Numbered from the stretch's first letter, positions 43,558-52,750 are shown. The stretch: DNA of 64,000 nt from DTDR01 sp964505415 (GCA_964505415.1 CAZDHW010000007.1:10497-74496), one strand, 5' to 3'. Notes: a model not told the origin generated them from the letters alone. A program made the numbers and translations.

Positions 43558-44187
43558 ATGGGTAAGAAAGAAGAGATATATTATAAACATAAAAGATATT
43601 TAGATTTATTATTGCTTTTTTTTGTTTTTATTTTCGTATTTCCCTTTATTTTAATTATTTTTTTATTAATCAAACTTACTTCGCGAGGTCCAATTTTTTA
43701 TAAGCATAAAAGGGTTGGGCAAAATGACCGACCTTTTTATCTTTACAAATTTAGAACGATGGTAAATGGAGCGGATCAGCTTTTGCCCAAGATTTTGAAA
43801 GATGATCCTCAAGCAAGATACGAGTTTGAAAACGGTTATAAATTAAAAAATGACCCTCGGGTAACTCCAATTGGGAAGATTTTGCGGAAGACCAGTTTGG
43901 ATGAATTGCCTCAATTAATAAATATTTTAAGGGGAGAAATGAGTTTTGTTGGACCCCGACCTATTGTGGAAGAGGAAAAGATAAAATATGGCGAATATTT
44001 AGCACTATTTTTGAAAGAAAAACCAGGGTTGACTGGGCTTTGGCAAGTTTCCGGTAGAAATAACTTATCTTATGAAGAAAGAGTAGCTTTAGATATGAAA
44101 TATATAAAAAATAAAAGTCTTAAGATGGATATAAAAATAATCTTAAAGACCATTTTTGTACTTTTTTCTGGAAACGGAGCTTATTGA
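43558..44187 (+). CDS. Undecaprenyl-phosphate sugar phosphotransferase (initiating glycosyltransferase)
   Basis: A monotopic phosphoglycosyl transferase that starts exopolysaccharide, O-antigen or glycan assembly by moving sugar-phosphate to the lipid carrier. The 209 residues have a hydrophobic anchor (about 15-40, 'LLLLFFVFIFVFPFILI') and the family blocks 'RVGQNDRPFYLYKFRTM', 'TSLDELPQLINILRGEMSFVGPRP' and 'PGLTGLWQVSGRNN'. It lacks the N-terminal membrane domain of WbaP. No in-frame start lies upstream of 43558. The next gene is galE, which would supply a UDP-sugar. Confidence 0.92.
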   Translation: MGKKEEIYYKHKRYLDLLLLFFVFIFVFPFILIIFLLIKLTSRGPIFYKHKRVGQNDRPFYLYKFRTMVNGADQLLPKILKDDPQARYEFENGYKLKNDPRVTPIGKILRKTSLDELPQLINILRGEMSFVGPRPIVEEEKIKYGEYLALFLKEKPGLTGLWQVSGRNNLSYEERVALDMKYIKNKSLKMDIKIILKTIFVLFSGNGAY

Positions 44188-44190
44188 AAA

Positions 44191-45171
44191 ATGATTTTAG
44201 TTACGGGAGGTGCTGGTTATATCGGTTCAGTAGTGGTTAAACTTTTGATAGAAAATGATTACGAGGTTATTGTGTATGATAATCTTTCTCGCGGTCATCT
44301 TTCCGCAGTAGATAAAAGAGCAATTTTTGTTAGAGGAGATTTAGCCGACAAAAAGTCAATTGAAGAAATTTTTAGAAAATATCCTATAGAAGCGGTTTTT
44401 CATTTTGCTGCTTATATTGAGGTTGGTGAATCTGTGAAATATCCTACTCTTTTCTTTGATAACAATGTAAAAAATTGTATCAACTTGCTTAATGCCATGT
44501 GCGAAAATAATTGCAAAAAAATAATTTTTTCTTCGTCAGCCGCTGTTTACGGAGAGCCTCTAACCATTCCCATCAAAGAAGATCATCCATTAGTACCAAT
44601 AAATCCTTACGGCGAAACTAAGAGATATATTGAAGAATTGCTTTTCACTTATGAAAAATATTGCGACTTAAAATTTATCTCTTTGAGATATTTCAATGTT
44701 GCTGGTGCTTATCATAATTTGGGCGAAGATCACCGTCCAGAAACCCATTTAATTCCTTTAATTGTGAAAGCTGCTTTAGGAAAAGAAAGGATTTTTAAAA
44801 TTTATGGCGATGATTATCCTACTCGCGACGGTACTTGTATCCGTGATTATATTCATGTGTACGATTTAGCAGTTGCCCACATTTTAGCATTAAAAAAACT
44901 CCTGAGAGAAGGAAAGAGCGAAGTTTATAATTTAGGTAGTGAAAATGGCTATTCAGTAAAAGAAGTTTTTGAAACCGCTTGCGAAGTTATTGGCAAAGAA
45001 ATTCCTTATGAAATTGTCGGGAGAAGGCCAGGAGATGTACCCATTTTGGTAGCTTCTTCACAAAAAATAAAAAAAGAATTAAACTGGCAACGAAAAAAGG
45101 GCGATTTGAAAATAATTATTAGAGATACTTTTGAATGGCAGAAAAATTTCCCTGAAGGTTATCCTGATTGA
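44191..45171 (+). CDS. galE: UDP-glucose 4-epimerase
   Basis: GalE interconverts UDP-glucose and UDP-galactose with tightly bound NAD. The 326 residues begin 'MILVTGGAGYIGSVVVKLL' and show 'SSSAAVYGEP', the catalytic 'NPYGETKRYIEE' (Tyr-x3-Lys), 'LRYFNVAGAY' and 'RDGTCIRDYIHVYDLA'. It follows the sugar-phosphate transferase after three bases and overlaps convergent panC by 13 bases. Activity on the N-acetyl sugars is possible. Confidence 0.95.
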   Translation: MILVTGGAGYIGSVVVKLLIENDYEVIVYDNLSRGHLSAVDKRAIFVRGDLADKKSIEEIFRKYPIEAVFHFAAYIEVGESVKYPTLFFDNNVKNCINLLNAMCENNCKKIIFSSSAAVYGEPLTIPIKEDHPLVPINPYGETKRYIEELLFTYEKYCDLKFISLRYFNVAGAYHNLGEDHRPETHLIPLIVKAALGKERIFKIYGDDYPTRDGTCIRDYIHVYDLAVAHILALKKLLREGKSEVYNLGSENGYSVKEVFETACEVIGKEIPYEIVGRRPGDVPILVASSQKIKKELNWQRKKGDLKIIIRDTFEWQKNFPEGYPD

Positions 45172-46007
45172 ACCAAAATATTATCAATTAACCGAGCTTT
45201 ATTAAAAAATACTGCTAAAGCGATACAGACTTTGCCTCTGATTTCTTTTATTGGTTGTAAAGTCTCAGCATCCACAATTTCAATATAATCAATCTTACCG
45301 GAGCTTTTAGTAGTAATAAGTTTTTTCATTTCCTTGATTATTTCTTCGGGATTTCGTTCGCCATTTGTGATCATTTTTTTAGCCAGCAACAATGATTGGT
45401 AAAGTACCGCTGCTTCTTTTCTTTCTTTTTCGCTGAGATAAATATTTCGGGAGCTACAAGCAAGACCGTCTTTCTCTCTGACCGTGGGGGCAATTATGAT
45501 TTTTACATCAAAATTTAAGTCTTTAATCATTTTTTTTATAATTACTGCTTGTTGATAATCCTTTTGACCAAAAACAGCAATATGGGGTTTAACAATATTA
45601 AACAATTTAGCCACCACTGTTGCTACTCCTTCAAAATGTCCCGGACGGGAACGTCCACAAAGGCCTTCGGAAAGTCTTTTAACCTGAACAAAAGTTAATT
45701 GTTCTTCGGGATACATTTCTTTTACTTCCGGATAAAAGATGACATCAACCCCCAAATCTTTCAATAGCTTTTTATCCCTTTGAAAATCCCGGGGGTAGAT
45801 ATGATAATCTTCTTGTGGACCGAATTGTAAAGGATTGACAAAAATACTCACAACGCAAACATCGCTTTTCTTTTGAGCAATTTTCACTAGACTTAAATGA
45901 CCTTCGTGTAAATAACCCATAGTGGGCACAAAACCAATAATTTTCTTTTGTGCCCGGTATTTATCAGCTAATTTTTGCATTTCTTTTATTTTTTTAACAA
46001 CTCTCAT
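45159..46007 (-). CDS. panC: Pantothenate synthetase
   Basis: PanC joins pantoate and beta-alanine with ATP. I chose the ATG at 46007 ('MRVVKKIKEMQKLADKYR'), giving 282 residues and a 14-base overlap with panB. 'FVPTMGYLHEGHLSLV', 'SIFVNPLQFGPQEDYHIYPR', 'RPGHFEGVATVVAKLFNIV', 'FGQKDYQQAVII' and 'SSRNIYLS' are family blocks. It is the last gene of the long sucC-to-panC operon. Confidence 0.96.
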   Translation of the reverse strand: MRVVKKIKEMQKLADKYRAQKKIIGFVPTMGYLHEGHLSLVKIAQKKSDVCVVSIFVNPLQFGPQEDYHIYPRDFQRDKKLLKDLGVDVIFYPEVKEMYPEEQLTFVQVKRLSEGLCGRSRPGHFEGVATVVAKLFNIVKPHIAVFGQKDYQQAVIIKKMIKDLNFDVKIIIAPTVREKDGLACSSRNIYLSEKERKEAAVLYQSLLLAKKMITNGERNPEEIIKEMKKLITTKSSGKIDYIEIVDAETLQPIKEIRGKVCIALAVFFNKARLIDNILVQSG

Positions 46008-46800
46008 CGGCTTTAAAACTGTGCTTCTCGTCAGGAAATTTTCCTGTTTTAACTTCTTCATAATATTCTTTAACTGCCTTTCTCACAATATTAGCTAAAT
46101 CGGCATATTTTTTAACAAATTTAAAATTTTTTTCGTTTAAACCTAACATATCCTGAAGGACCAAAATTTGGCCATCACAATAAGGACCGGCACCAATACC
46201 AATTGTTGGGATTTTTAATTTCTCGGTAACCATTTTGGCGACTTCCAGGGGTATTTTTTCTAAAACCAGGGCGAAACAACCTGCCTTTTCCAAAAGAAGA
46301 GCTTCTTTCAATAGTTTCTCTTGTTCTTCCTTTGTTTTTGCCTGTAATTTATAACCACCTAATTGATGGACAAATTGAGGCGTTAGGCCCAAATGTCCCA
46401 TAACCGGTATGCCGAATTTAACAAGATGTTCCACAATTGGTAAAACAGGTTCACCACCTTCTAATTTTACTGCTGCCGCACCAGCTTTTAAAAATAAACC
46501 AGCATTTTTTAAAGCTTCTTCTTTTGATATTTGGTAAGATAAAAAAGGCATATCGCCAACTACTAATGCTCGTTTTACTCCCCGGGAAACCGCTGAAGTT
46601 AAAATCAACATAGCTTCCAAATCTATAGGCAAAGTAGTTTCAAAGCCAAAAATCACATTAGCTGCCGAATCACCGACGAGAATTACTTCTACACCAATTT
46701 CATCTAAGATTTTTGCAGTGAGATAATCATAAGCGGTTAAGGCGACAATCTTTTCGCCTTTTTCTTTCATTTTTAATAATAAATCAATTGTAACTTTCAT
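45994..46800 (-). CDS. panB: 3-methyl-2-oxobutanoate hydroxymethyltransferase
   Basis: PanB makes ketopantoate, the precursor of pantothenate and CoA. The 268 residues show 'ALTAYDYLTAKI', 'LVGDSAANVIFGFETTLPI', 'VVGDMPFLSYQ', 'GAAAVKLEGG', 'PVMGHLGLTPQ' and 'IGIGAGPYCDGQILVLQDMLG'. It lies one base after the deoxynucleoside kinase and overlaps panC. Confidence 0.97.
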   Translation of the reverse strand: MKVTIDLLLKMKEKGEKIVALTAYDYLTAKILDEIGVEVILVGDSAANVIFGFETTLPIDLEAMLILTSAVSRGVKRALVVGDMPFLSYQISKEEALKNAGLFLKAGAAAVKLEGGEPVLPIVEHLVKFGIPVMGHLGLTPQFVHQLGGYKLQAKTKEEQEKLLKEALLLEKAGCFALVLEKIPLEVAKMVTEKLKIPTIGIGAGPYCDGQILVLQDMLGLNEKNFKFVKKYADLANIVRKAVKEYYEEVKTGKFPDEKHSFKADESC

Positions 46801-46801
46801 C

Positions 46802-47431
46802 TCACACCAGAAATTTTCTTCCTTCCTTTAGATTTTCAACAGCCATTACCAAGTTTTTAAAAGCCTTGCGGTTTTCTAAATAATTATAGTTTTCCGTGTT
46901 CACAATTAAAACTGGTGCTCGCTGGTAATGAAAGAAAAATTGGTTATAAGAATTATTAATCGCTACCAAATATTCCCACTCAATATTTCTTTCGTATTTT
47001 TGTTCGCTTTTTTTAAGGCGTTCCCAAAGGATTTCTAAGTTGGTCTGCAAAAAAATTATTTTTGTGGGTTTCAAATTTAAATTTTTCTCCAAAAGTTGAA
47101 AAATTTGTTCATAAAGATAATATTCACTTTCCGAAAGGTTCACACTAGCATAGATTTTATCTTTTTCAAAAAGATAATCGCTAACAATTTTTTTACTTTC
47201 AAATAGCGAAAGTTGGTTTAGTTTTATTTGTTGCTGGTAGCGAGTAAGGAGAAAAAAAAGCTGAGTTTGGAAGGCGTAAGACCGGGGGTTTTCGTAAAAA
47301 AGTGGCAAAAAGGGGTTTTCTGTTTTTTCTAATATCAAAGTAGCTCGCCAATAGTTAGCCAACTTAGTAGCTAAAGAAGTTTTCCCGACGCCCATAACAC
47401 CTTCTATCGCTATGTATTCAATTTTTTCCAT
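46802..47431 (-). CDS. Deoxynucleoside kinase
   Basis: A 209-residue kinase of the deoxyguanosine/deoxyadenosine kinase family, which salvages deoxynucleosides. The P-loop 'GVMGVGKTSLATKLA', the 'EKTENPFLPLFYENP' segment, 'FQTQLFFLLTRYQQ' and 'VSDYLFEKDKIYA' match. The preferred nucleoside cannot be told. It overlaps folK by 22 bases, so it is coupled to folate and pantothenate genes. Confidence 0.9.
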   Translation of the reverse strand: MEKIEYIAIEGVMGVGKTSLATKLANYWRATLILEKTENPFLPLFYENPRSYAFQTQLFFLLTRYQQQIKLNQLSLFESKKIVSDYLFEKDKIYASVNLSESEYYLYEQIFQLLEKNLNLKPTKIIFLQTNLEILWERLKKSEQKYERNIEWEYLVAINNSYNQFFFHYQRAPVLIVNTENYNYLENRKAFKNLVMAVENLKEGRKFLV

Positions 47432-47901
47432 ATTTTGACATCTTGAAGATTAACATTTTTGACCAAATCTTTTATCCTCTTTTGGGCTAGGGGATGATAA
47501 AAATCGGGGATGATTTCTAATAAAGGAACCAAAATAAAATTTCTTTCTAAAATTCTTGGGTGCGGAATTTTTAGATCTTTATTATCAATAATTTGCGAAT
47601 TATAAAAAAGGATATCAATATCTAAAAAACGGGGAGCATTTTTAAATAGTCTTAAGCGATAAAACTGCTTCTCAATCTTTTTTATTAAGGTTAAAAGTTG
47701 ATAAGGTGAAAAGTGGGTAGCAAAGATACCTACGGCATTGATAAAAGAAGGTTGAAAGGGAAACCCGGAAGGTTTGGTGAGGTAAAAGGAAGATAATCTT
47801 TCCAATTGGAGACCAAATTTTTTCAAAAGGCTAATAGCTTTTTTAATATTTTTAGTCCGGTTACCTAAATTGCTACCAAAAGCTAACACCACTTTTTTCA
47901 T
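47410..47901 (-). CDS. folK: 2-amino-4-hydroxy-6-hydroxymethyldihydropteridine pyrophosphokinase
   Basis: FolK (HPPK) transfers pyrophosphate to the pterin in folate synthesis. The 163 residues show 'AFGSNLGNRTKNIKKAI', 'RFLDIDILFYNSQII' and 'IPHPRILERNFILVPLLEI', covering the metal and substrate sites. FolC is encoded at 21922. It sits 21 bases after an unknown gene and overlaps the kinase. Confidence 0.95.
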   Translation of the reverse strand: MKKVVLAFGSNLGNRTKNIKKAISLLKKFGLQLERLSSFYLTKPSGFPFQPSFINAVGIFATHFSPYQLLTLIKKIEKQFYRLRLFKNAPRFLDIDILFYNSQIIDNKDLKIPHPRILERNFILVPLLEIIPDFYHPLAQKRIKDLVKNVNLQDVKIWKKLNT

Positions 47902-47922
47902 TTATTAAAGATAAACCAAAAA

Positions 47923-48438
47923 TTAAATTTTGTCAACAAATTTACTAACTAATTCTTCATAATTTCGGCGCCATCTTTGGGGATCAGGTAGTTCCTTAAT
48001 ATTTATTGTTAACCAATGATAAAACCCTTTTTCTGGTAATAAAGGTAAAAAATATTTAGTTGAACTTTCGTAAACTGTAAGGATATAGCCGTAAATTTCT
48101 TTATTTAAAAGATTTATCACCTCAATCAAATTTTTTAAAGATTGGTTGAAGCACTCTTCAGGGAAAAAATCGGTTTGGTTAGGAGAAATACCAAATTCAC
48201 ACTGAACCAAAGCTTTTAGTTCTGATTGATAAAAAATACCAATATCAATAATTCGGTTTTTAATATTTAAACCGCAACGAACTAACCAATGGGGTAAAGT
48301 TAAGAAATAACGGCGGGCATGATAATAGGCAATGGCTTTTAAATCTTCTTTAGAAAAAACCCGGAGGGAAAAAATATCTTCTTTTATCTTCACAATAAAT
48401 TGACCGGTTAAAAATTGGTTAAAAATTTGATAACTCAT
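47923..48438 (-). CDS. Uncharacterised protein
   Basis: A 171-residue soluble protein I do not recognise. It has no signal peptide or membrane segment. The stretch 'IDIGIFYQSELKALVQCEFG' could be a beta-hairpin with an Asp/Glu pair of nuclease type, but the evidence is too weak for a call. Aromatic residues are frequent ('YYHARRYFLTLPHWL', 'YHWLTINI'). It lies between the ZIP transporter (three-base gap) and folK in the same operon. Confidence 0.7.
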   Translation of the reverse strand: MSYQIFNQFLTGQFIVKIKEDIFSLRVFSKEDLKAIAYYHARRYFLTLPHWLVRCGLNIKNRIIDIGIFYQSELKALVQCEFGISPNQTDFFPEECFNQSLKNLIEVINLLNKEIYGYILTVYESSTKYFLPLLPEKGFYHWLTINIKELPDPQRWRRNYEELVSKFVDKI

Positions 48439-48441
48439 TCT

Positions 48442-49185
48442 TCACTCGTGAAAGGGGATTTGGGTAAAAAGGATTATCAAAAGAATACCAAAAATAAAAG
48501 TTATTAAGGAATAGATACTTTTTTTTAAATCAATTTCCCGATGAAGTTCAGGAATAATGTCCGAAGAAGCAATATAAAGAAAATTACCACCAGCAAAGGC
48601 TAAAAGTGAGGGGAGAAAACCTTCAAATTTTTCAAAAAAGAAATAACCCCCAATTCCGCCACCAATTGCCGTAACTGCACTAAAAAAATTATATAATAAT
48701 GCCTTTTTTTTGCTATAACCACTATAAACAAGCACCGCAAAATCGCCTATTTCTTGGGGTATTTCGTGAAAAATCACTGCTAAAGTAAAAAGCAGGCCAG
48801 TTTTTAAAGAGGTTAAATAACCAGCAGCAATTATTAAACCATCAACAAAATTGTGTAATGAGTCACCAATAAGATTAAGTGGACCAACTGGGTGAATTTC
48901 ACAACGGGGCAGATGGCAATGACGCCAACGGATAAGCCTTTCTAAGAAAAAGAAGAAAAGGAAGCCAGCGGTCAAAAAGAAAGCAATTTTAAAGAAAACA
49001 AGTTTTTCCATAGTTTCGATTAAAATGTGAAAAAAAACAGCCCCAAAAAGTACGCCACCAGCAAAAGCAACTAAATAATAAATTATCTTTTCAAAAAGAT
49101 TAGTTTTAAAGAGTAAAAAGAAAATACCAATAAAGGAAATTAAACTAACAATTATTGTTGAAAGCAATATCAAAAGAAAATTCAT
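48442..49185 (-). CDS. ZIP-family metal transporter
   Basis: A 247-residue membrane protein with eight hydrophobic segments. Segment 4 has the metal-binding 'DSLHNFVDGLIIAAG' and segment 5 'IFHEIPQEIGDFAVLV', the hallmark of ZIP zinc or iron transporters. The cytoplasmic loop is short and holds the histidines of 'RWRHCHLPRCEIHPVG'. It probably imports Zn2+, Fe2+ or Mn2+. It overlaps the oxidoreductase gamma-subunit gene by four bases. Confidence 0.9.
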   Translation of the reverse strand: MNFLLILLSTIIVSLISFIGIFFLLFKTNLFEKIIYYLVAFAGGVLFGAVFFHILIETMEKLVFFKIAFFLTAGFLFFFFLERLIRWRHCHLPRCEIHPVGPLNLIGDSLHNFVDGLIIAAGYLTSLKTGLLFTLAVIFHEIPQEIGDFAVLVYSGYSKKKALLYNFFSAVTAIGGGIGGYFFFEKFEGFLPSLLAFAGGNFLYIASSDIIPELHREIDLKKSIYSLITFIFGILLIILFTQIPFHE

Positions 49186-49715
49186 AATTTATCAATCTCG
49201 TAACCCAGCATTAAAGCTTTTTGATTGCTTTCTGACAAATGAGCAGGAGCTCGTTTAGAAAGTGCTTTTTTTAATGATTCAATATTCACTATTTCAGTAA
49301 AACGAGAGATTGCTCCTAAAAGAATAATATTAGCGTACAATTCTCTTCCCAATTTTTCCTTGGCGATAAGGGAAAAAGGAAAAGCATAGATTTTTAATCC
49401 TTCTCTTTTAAAATTGCCACAATAAAAAGAATCGAAAATAAGAATACCGGCTTCTTTTAAATCTTGCGTATTTTTATCAAGGGCCATTTTGCTCAAGCAG
49501 GCTAAGACATCTAATTTTTGAGTTTTTGGGAAATATATCGGTTGGTTACTGATAATAATATCAGCTTTGGAAGCTCCTCCTCGCGCTTCCGGACCGTAGC
49601 TTTGTGATTGGCACACATACTTATTTTCATAGACCCCTGCTGCTTCGGCTAACACTATGGCAGCAAATATAATTCCTTGGCCACCGCTTCCCGCAATTCT
49701 AATCTCTTTTTTCAT
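49182..49715 (-). CDS. korC: 2-oxoacid:ferredoxin oxidoreductase, gamma subunit
   Basis: The gamma subunit of a four-part oxidoreductase that converts a 2-oxoacid and CoA to acyl-CoA, CO2 and reduced ferredoxin. The 177 residues start 'RIAGSGGQGIIFAAIVLAEA' and contain 'SQSYGPEARGGASKADIIIS', both typical. With sucCD in the same operon 2-oxoglutarate is the likely substrate. It overlaps korB by four bases. Confidence 0.9.
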   Translation of the reverse strand: MKKEIRIAGSGGQGIIFAAIVLAEAAGVYENKYVCQSQSYGPEARGGASKADIIISNQPIYFPKTQKLDVLACLSKMALDKNTQDLKEAGILIFDSFYCGNFKREGLKIYAFPFSLIAKEKLGRELYANIILLGAISRFTEIVNIESLKKALSKRAPAHLSESNQKALMLGYEIDKL

Positions 49716-50521
49716 TTTATTCGCTCCTTTAATTTTTGGTATTTTTCACCATACTCTTCTCTTTCTCGGTCTAACAAAATACCAATGATAATTTTATCAG
49801 GGGGTACTTCATTTAGATTTTTTATGCGGTTAATGTTTATTGCCCGATTTTTAAAATCTTCTAACATTTCGGAAGCGTCACCTAACCGATTTAAACGACC
49901 ATAAAGGGTGGGACATTGAGAAATTATCTCTACAACTGAAAACCCTTTTTTCAAAAGTGCTCTTTTTAAAATGTTTTTTAAATCAGCCACATGATAAGTA
50001 GTTGCCCGGCCAAAAAAAACTGCCCCGGAACTTTTAGAAAGTTCATAGATATCAAATTCTTCTTCAGGATTACCGTAAGGAGTAGTATAAGTAAATTTAT
50101 TAAACGGGGTAGTGGGTGAAACCTGTCCACCAGTCATGCCATAATTATAATTGTTGATAATAATAACTGTTAAATCAATATTTCTTCTTGCCGCATGAAT
50201 AAAATGGCTTAAACCAATTGCCAAAATATCGCCGTCGCCGCCGATTACGATAACTTTTAAATGGGGTTTGGCTAATTTTACTCCAATCGCACACGGGATT
50301 GCTCGACCATGAAGAGTATGAAAAGTATCACAGTCAATATAACCAGGTATGCGGGAGGAACAGCCGATTCCGGAAACTAAACAGATATTATTTTTATCCC
50401 AATTAAGTTCATTAAAACTTCTGATTAAAATATTAGCAATTGTGCCGATTCCGCAACCGGGACAAAGAATATGTGGGAAGCGGTCATCTAATCTTAAAAA
50501 ATTTTTTATTTCTTCTTTCAT
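49712..50521 (-). CDS. korB: 2-oxoacid:ferredoxin oxidoreductase, beta subunit
   Basis: The thiamine-diphosphate subunit. The 269 residues show 'HILCPGCGIGTI', 'GIGCSSRIPGYIDCDTFHTLHGR', the TPP motif 'VIGGDGDILAIGLSHFIHAARRN' and 'NNYNYGMTGGQVSPTTP'. It overlaps korA and korC by four bases each. Confidence 0.93.
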   Translation of the reverse strand: MKEEIKNFLRLDDRFPHILCPGCGIGTIANILIRSFNELNWDKNNICLVSGIGCSSRIPGYIDCDTFHTLHGRAIPCAIGVKLAKPHLKVIVIGGDGDILAIGLSHFIHAARRNIDLTVIIINNYNYGMTGGQVSPTTPFNKFTYTTPYGNPEEEFDIYELSKSSGAVFFGRATTYHVADLKNILKRALLKKGFSVVEIISQCPTLYGRLNRLGDASEMLEDFKNRAININRIKNLNEVPPDKIIIGILLDREREEYGEKYQKLKERIK

Positions 50522-51627
50522 ATGGCCGCTAAAATTTCTTCGGGAGTAATTATCTCGCCATCATATCTTTGAACCCCCACTATTTCCAGAGAGGGGCTTA
50601 TTGTTCTTTCAATTTCATTAATTAACTGTCCTTGGTTCATTTCTATCACAATAATTTTTTTGGCACTTTTTAGTAAAGATTTCAATGGTTGATCAGGAAA
50701 AGGCCAAAGAGTTTTCAGCCGAATATAACCTAAAGCCTTTTTTTCTTTTTTCTCATAAATATGTTTAGCTTCTAAGGCGACACGCGCGGAAACTCCATAA
50801 GAGATAAGGCAGACTTCGGCACCAATATCTTGATATTCCAAATCCCAAAGTTTTTCTTTATTATCTTCAATCTTCCTTTTTAGTCTGTCCAATTTCCATT
50901 TTATTATTGCTGGTTCGTTAGTGGGAAAACCGTCTTCCCGATGGGTAAGACCAGAAATATGAATTCTATAGCCTTCACCAAAATAAGCCACTTCCGCATC
51001 GTAATTTGTTTCGTCGCTATAAAGAAGAAATTCTTCCCCTCCTTTTTTCTTTTTTTTTGGTTGATAAATCTCTACTACTTCAGGTAATTCAACTATTTCT
51101 CGCATATGGGCAATAATTTCGTCGGTTAATAAAATTACCGGTATTCTTAAAAAATAAGCAATATTTATTGCTTTGACTGTAAGAAGAAAGCTTTCTAAAA
51201 CACTATAAGGATAAAAAACTACTATTGGATGATCGCCATGTGTTCCCCAGCGAGTCTGCATCACATCTGCTTGTGCTGGTTTTGTTGGCAAACCAGTCGC
51301 TGGGCCACCCCGTTGAACATTCACAATAAGACAAGGTATTTCCGCCATACAGGCATAACCAATCCCTTCTTGCATTAAAGAAAATCCTGGTCCAGAAGTC
51401 GCAGTCATTGCTTTCATTCCGCTGGCAGCAGCACCGATTACCGCATTGATAGAAGCAATCTCGTCTTCCATTTGGATAAAAATACCACCAATTTTGGGCA
51501 ATTCCCTTGCCATATATTCAGCAATTTCCGTAGAGGGAGTGATTGGGTATCCCGCAAAAAATCTTACTCCGGCTTTAATCGCTCCGATAGCAACTGCTTC
51601 GTTGCCGGATAATAATTCCCGCATCAC
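50518..51627 (-). CDS. korA: 2-oxoacid:ferredoxin oxidoreductase, alpha subunit
   Basis: The alpha subunit pairs with KorB to bind the 2-oxoacid and CoA. The 369 residues include 'LLSGNEAVAIGAIKAGVRFFAGYPITPSTEIAEYM' region, 'QMEDEIASINAVIGAAASGMKAMTATSGPGFSLM' region and 'RGGPATGLPTKPAQADVMQTRWGTHGDH' region. It lacks the fused gamma domain, since KorC is separate. It overlaps korD and korB by four bases. Confidence 0.93.
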   Translation of the reverse strand: MMRELLSGNEAVAIGAIKAGVRFFAGYPITPSTEIAEYMARELPKIGGIFIQMEDEIASINAVIGAAASGMKAMTATSGPGFSLMQEGIGYACMAEIPCLIVNVQRGGPATGLPTKPAQADVMQTRWGTHGDHPIVVFYPYSVLESFLLTVKAINIAYFLRIPVILLTDEIIAHMREIVELPEVVEIYQPKKKKKGGEEFLLYSDETNYDAEVAYFGEGYRIHISGLTHREDGFPTNEPAIIKWKLDRLKRKIEDNKEKLWDLEYQDIGAEVCLISYGVSARVALEAKHIYEKKEKKALGYIRLKTLWPFPDQPLKSLLKSAKKIIVIEMNQGQLINEIERTISPSLEIVGVQRYDGEIITPEEILAAI

Positions 51628-51869
51628 TTATTATTTTCTTTCTCAATAAAAATTGCAAAATCAGGACACATAAGTTCGCAGCGGTAACAAGCGATACATT
51701 CTTCAGGATATTTAGCAAATACTTTAAAATCACTATCAAAATCTAAAACCTTTTTTGGGCAAAAATGGATACAGATACCACAGCCTTTGCAAAAATATTT
51801 TATTACTTCTATTTTTATATTATTTTTACCTTGATAAACTTTTGGCTCTTCTTTTAAAAATTTTTTCAT
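51624..51869 (-). CDS. korD: 2-oxoacid:ferredoxin oxidoreductase, delta (2[4Fe-4S]) subunit
   Basis: An 81-residue ferredoxin-like subunit carrying two [4Fe-4S] clusters: 'CKGCGICIHFCPKKV' and 'CIACYRCELMCPDFAI'. It passes electrons from the TPP site to free ferredoxin. Overlaps of four bases with sucD and korA show tight coupling. Confidence 0.92.
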   Translation of the reverse strand: MKKFLKEEPKVYQGKNNIKIEVIKYFCKGCGICIHFCPKKVLDFDSDFKVFAKYPEECIACYRCELMCPDFAIFIEKENNK

Positions 51870-52750
51870 ATATTTATTTTTTCTAATAACTCAATTATTT
51901 CTTGGGGTTCTTCAAAAACTTCAATACCAGCGCTGAAAAAGGCTTCAATTTTACTTTGGGCAGTTCCTTTTCCTTGTTCAATAATAGCGCCCGCGTGTCC
52001 CATTCTTTTTTCTGGGGGAGCGGTTTTTCCGGCAATAAAACCAAATACTGGTTTTTTAACATTTTTTTTCACAAATTTTGCAGCTTCTTCTTCATCCATA
52101 CCACCAATCTCACCAATAATAACAATACCCTTTGTCTCTTCATCCTTGTTAAAAAGTTTAAGAATGTCAATAAAATCCATACCTTTAATGGGATCACCGC
52201 CGATTCCAACAATTGTTGATAGTCCGTATTTTGTTTGGGAAATATGATAAGAAATCTCGTAAGTTAAAGTTCCGCTTCGGGAGACTACTCCAATTACTCC
52301 CCTTTTGAAATATTCGTGGGGGATAATACCAATCTTCGCTTCCTCCGGCACCAAAATTCCGGGACAATTAGGACCAAGTAATTTTGTTTTTTTATCTTTC
52401 AGATAAGCATTTATTTTTAACATATCATGAACCGGGATACCTTCGGTTATTACCACAATCAAAGGAATTTCTTCATCAATTGCTTCATAAATCGCATCGG
52501 TAGCAAAAGCCGCGGGAACAAAAATAACCGAAGCATCAAATTCAAAATATTTCTTGGCTTCGGAGATAGAATTAAATACCGGTATTGTTACATTACCAGC
52601 AAATTCAATTTTTTGTCCTCCCTTTCCGGGTGTTACTCCAGCCAGTATTTTAGTACCAAAACTTATCATTCTTTGCGTATGAAATTGACCATCCCGACCG
52701 GTTATTCCTTGAACCAAAACCTTAGTATCTTTATTAATTAAAATACTCAT
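51866..52750 (-). CDS. sucD: Succinyl-CoA synthetase, alpha subunit
   Basis: SucD carries the phosphohistidine that is formed when succinyl-CoA is converted to succinate with ATP or GTP formation. The 294 residues show the CoA-binding 'VQGITGRDGQFHTQRMI', 'GPNCPGILVP', 'SRSGTLTYEI' and the active 'KRMGHAGAII' histidine. It overlaps sucC and korD. Confidence 0.97.
   Translation of the reverse strand: MSILINKDTKVLVQGITGRDGQFHTQRMISFGTKILAGVTPGKGGQKIEFAGNVTIPVFNSISEAKKYFEFDASVIFVPAAFATDAIYEAIDEEIPLIVVITEGIPVHDMLKINAYLKDKKTKLLGPNCPGILVPEEAKIGIIPHEYFKRGVIGVVSRSGTLTYEISYHISQTKYGLSTIVGIGGDPIKGMDFIDILKLFNKDEETKGIVIIGEIGGMDEEEAAKFVKKNVKKPVFGFIAGKTAPPEKRMGHAGAIIEQGKGTAQSKIEAFFSAGIEVFEEPQEIIELLEKINI

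Noticed and set aside
46008..46061. N-terminal extension of panC from 46061
   Set aside because: It lies in panB coding sequence and does not resemble PanC; the ATG at 46007 gives the normal family start.
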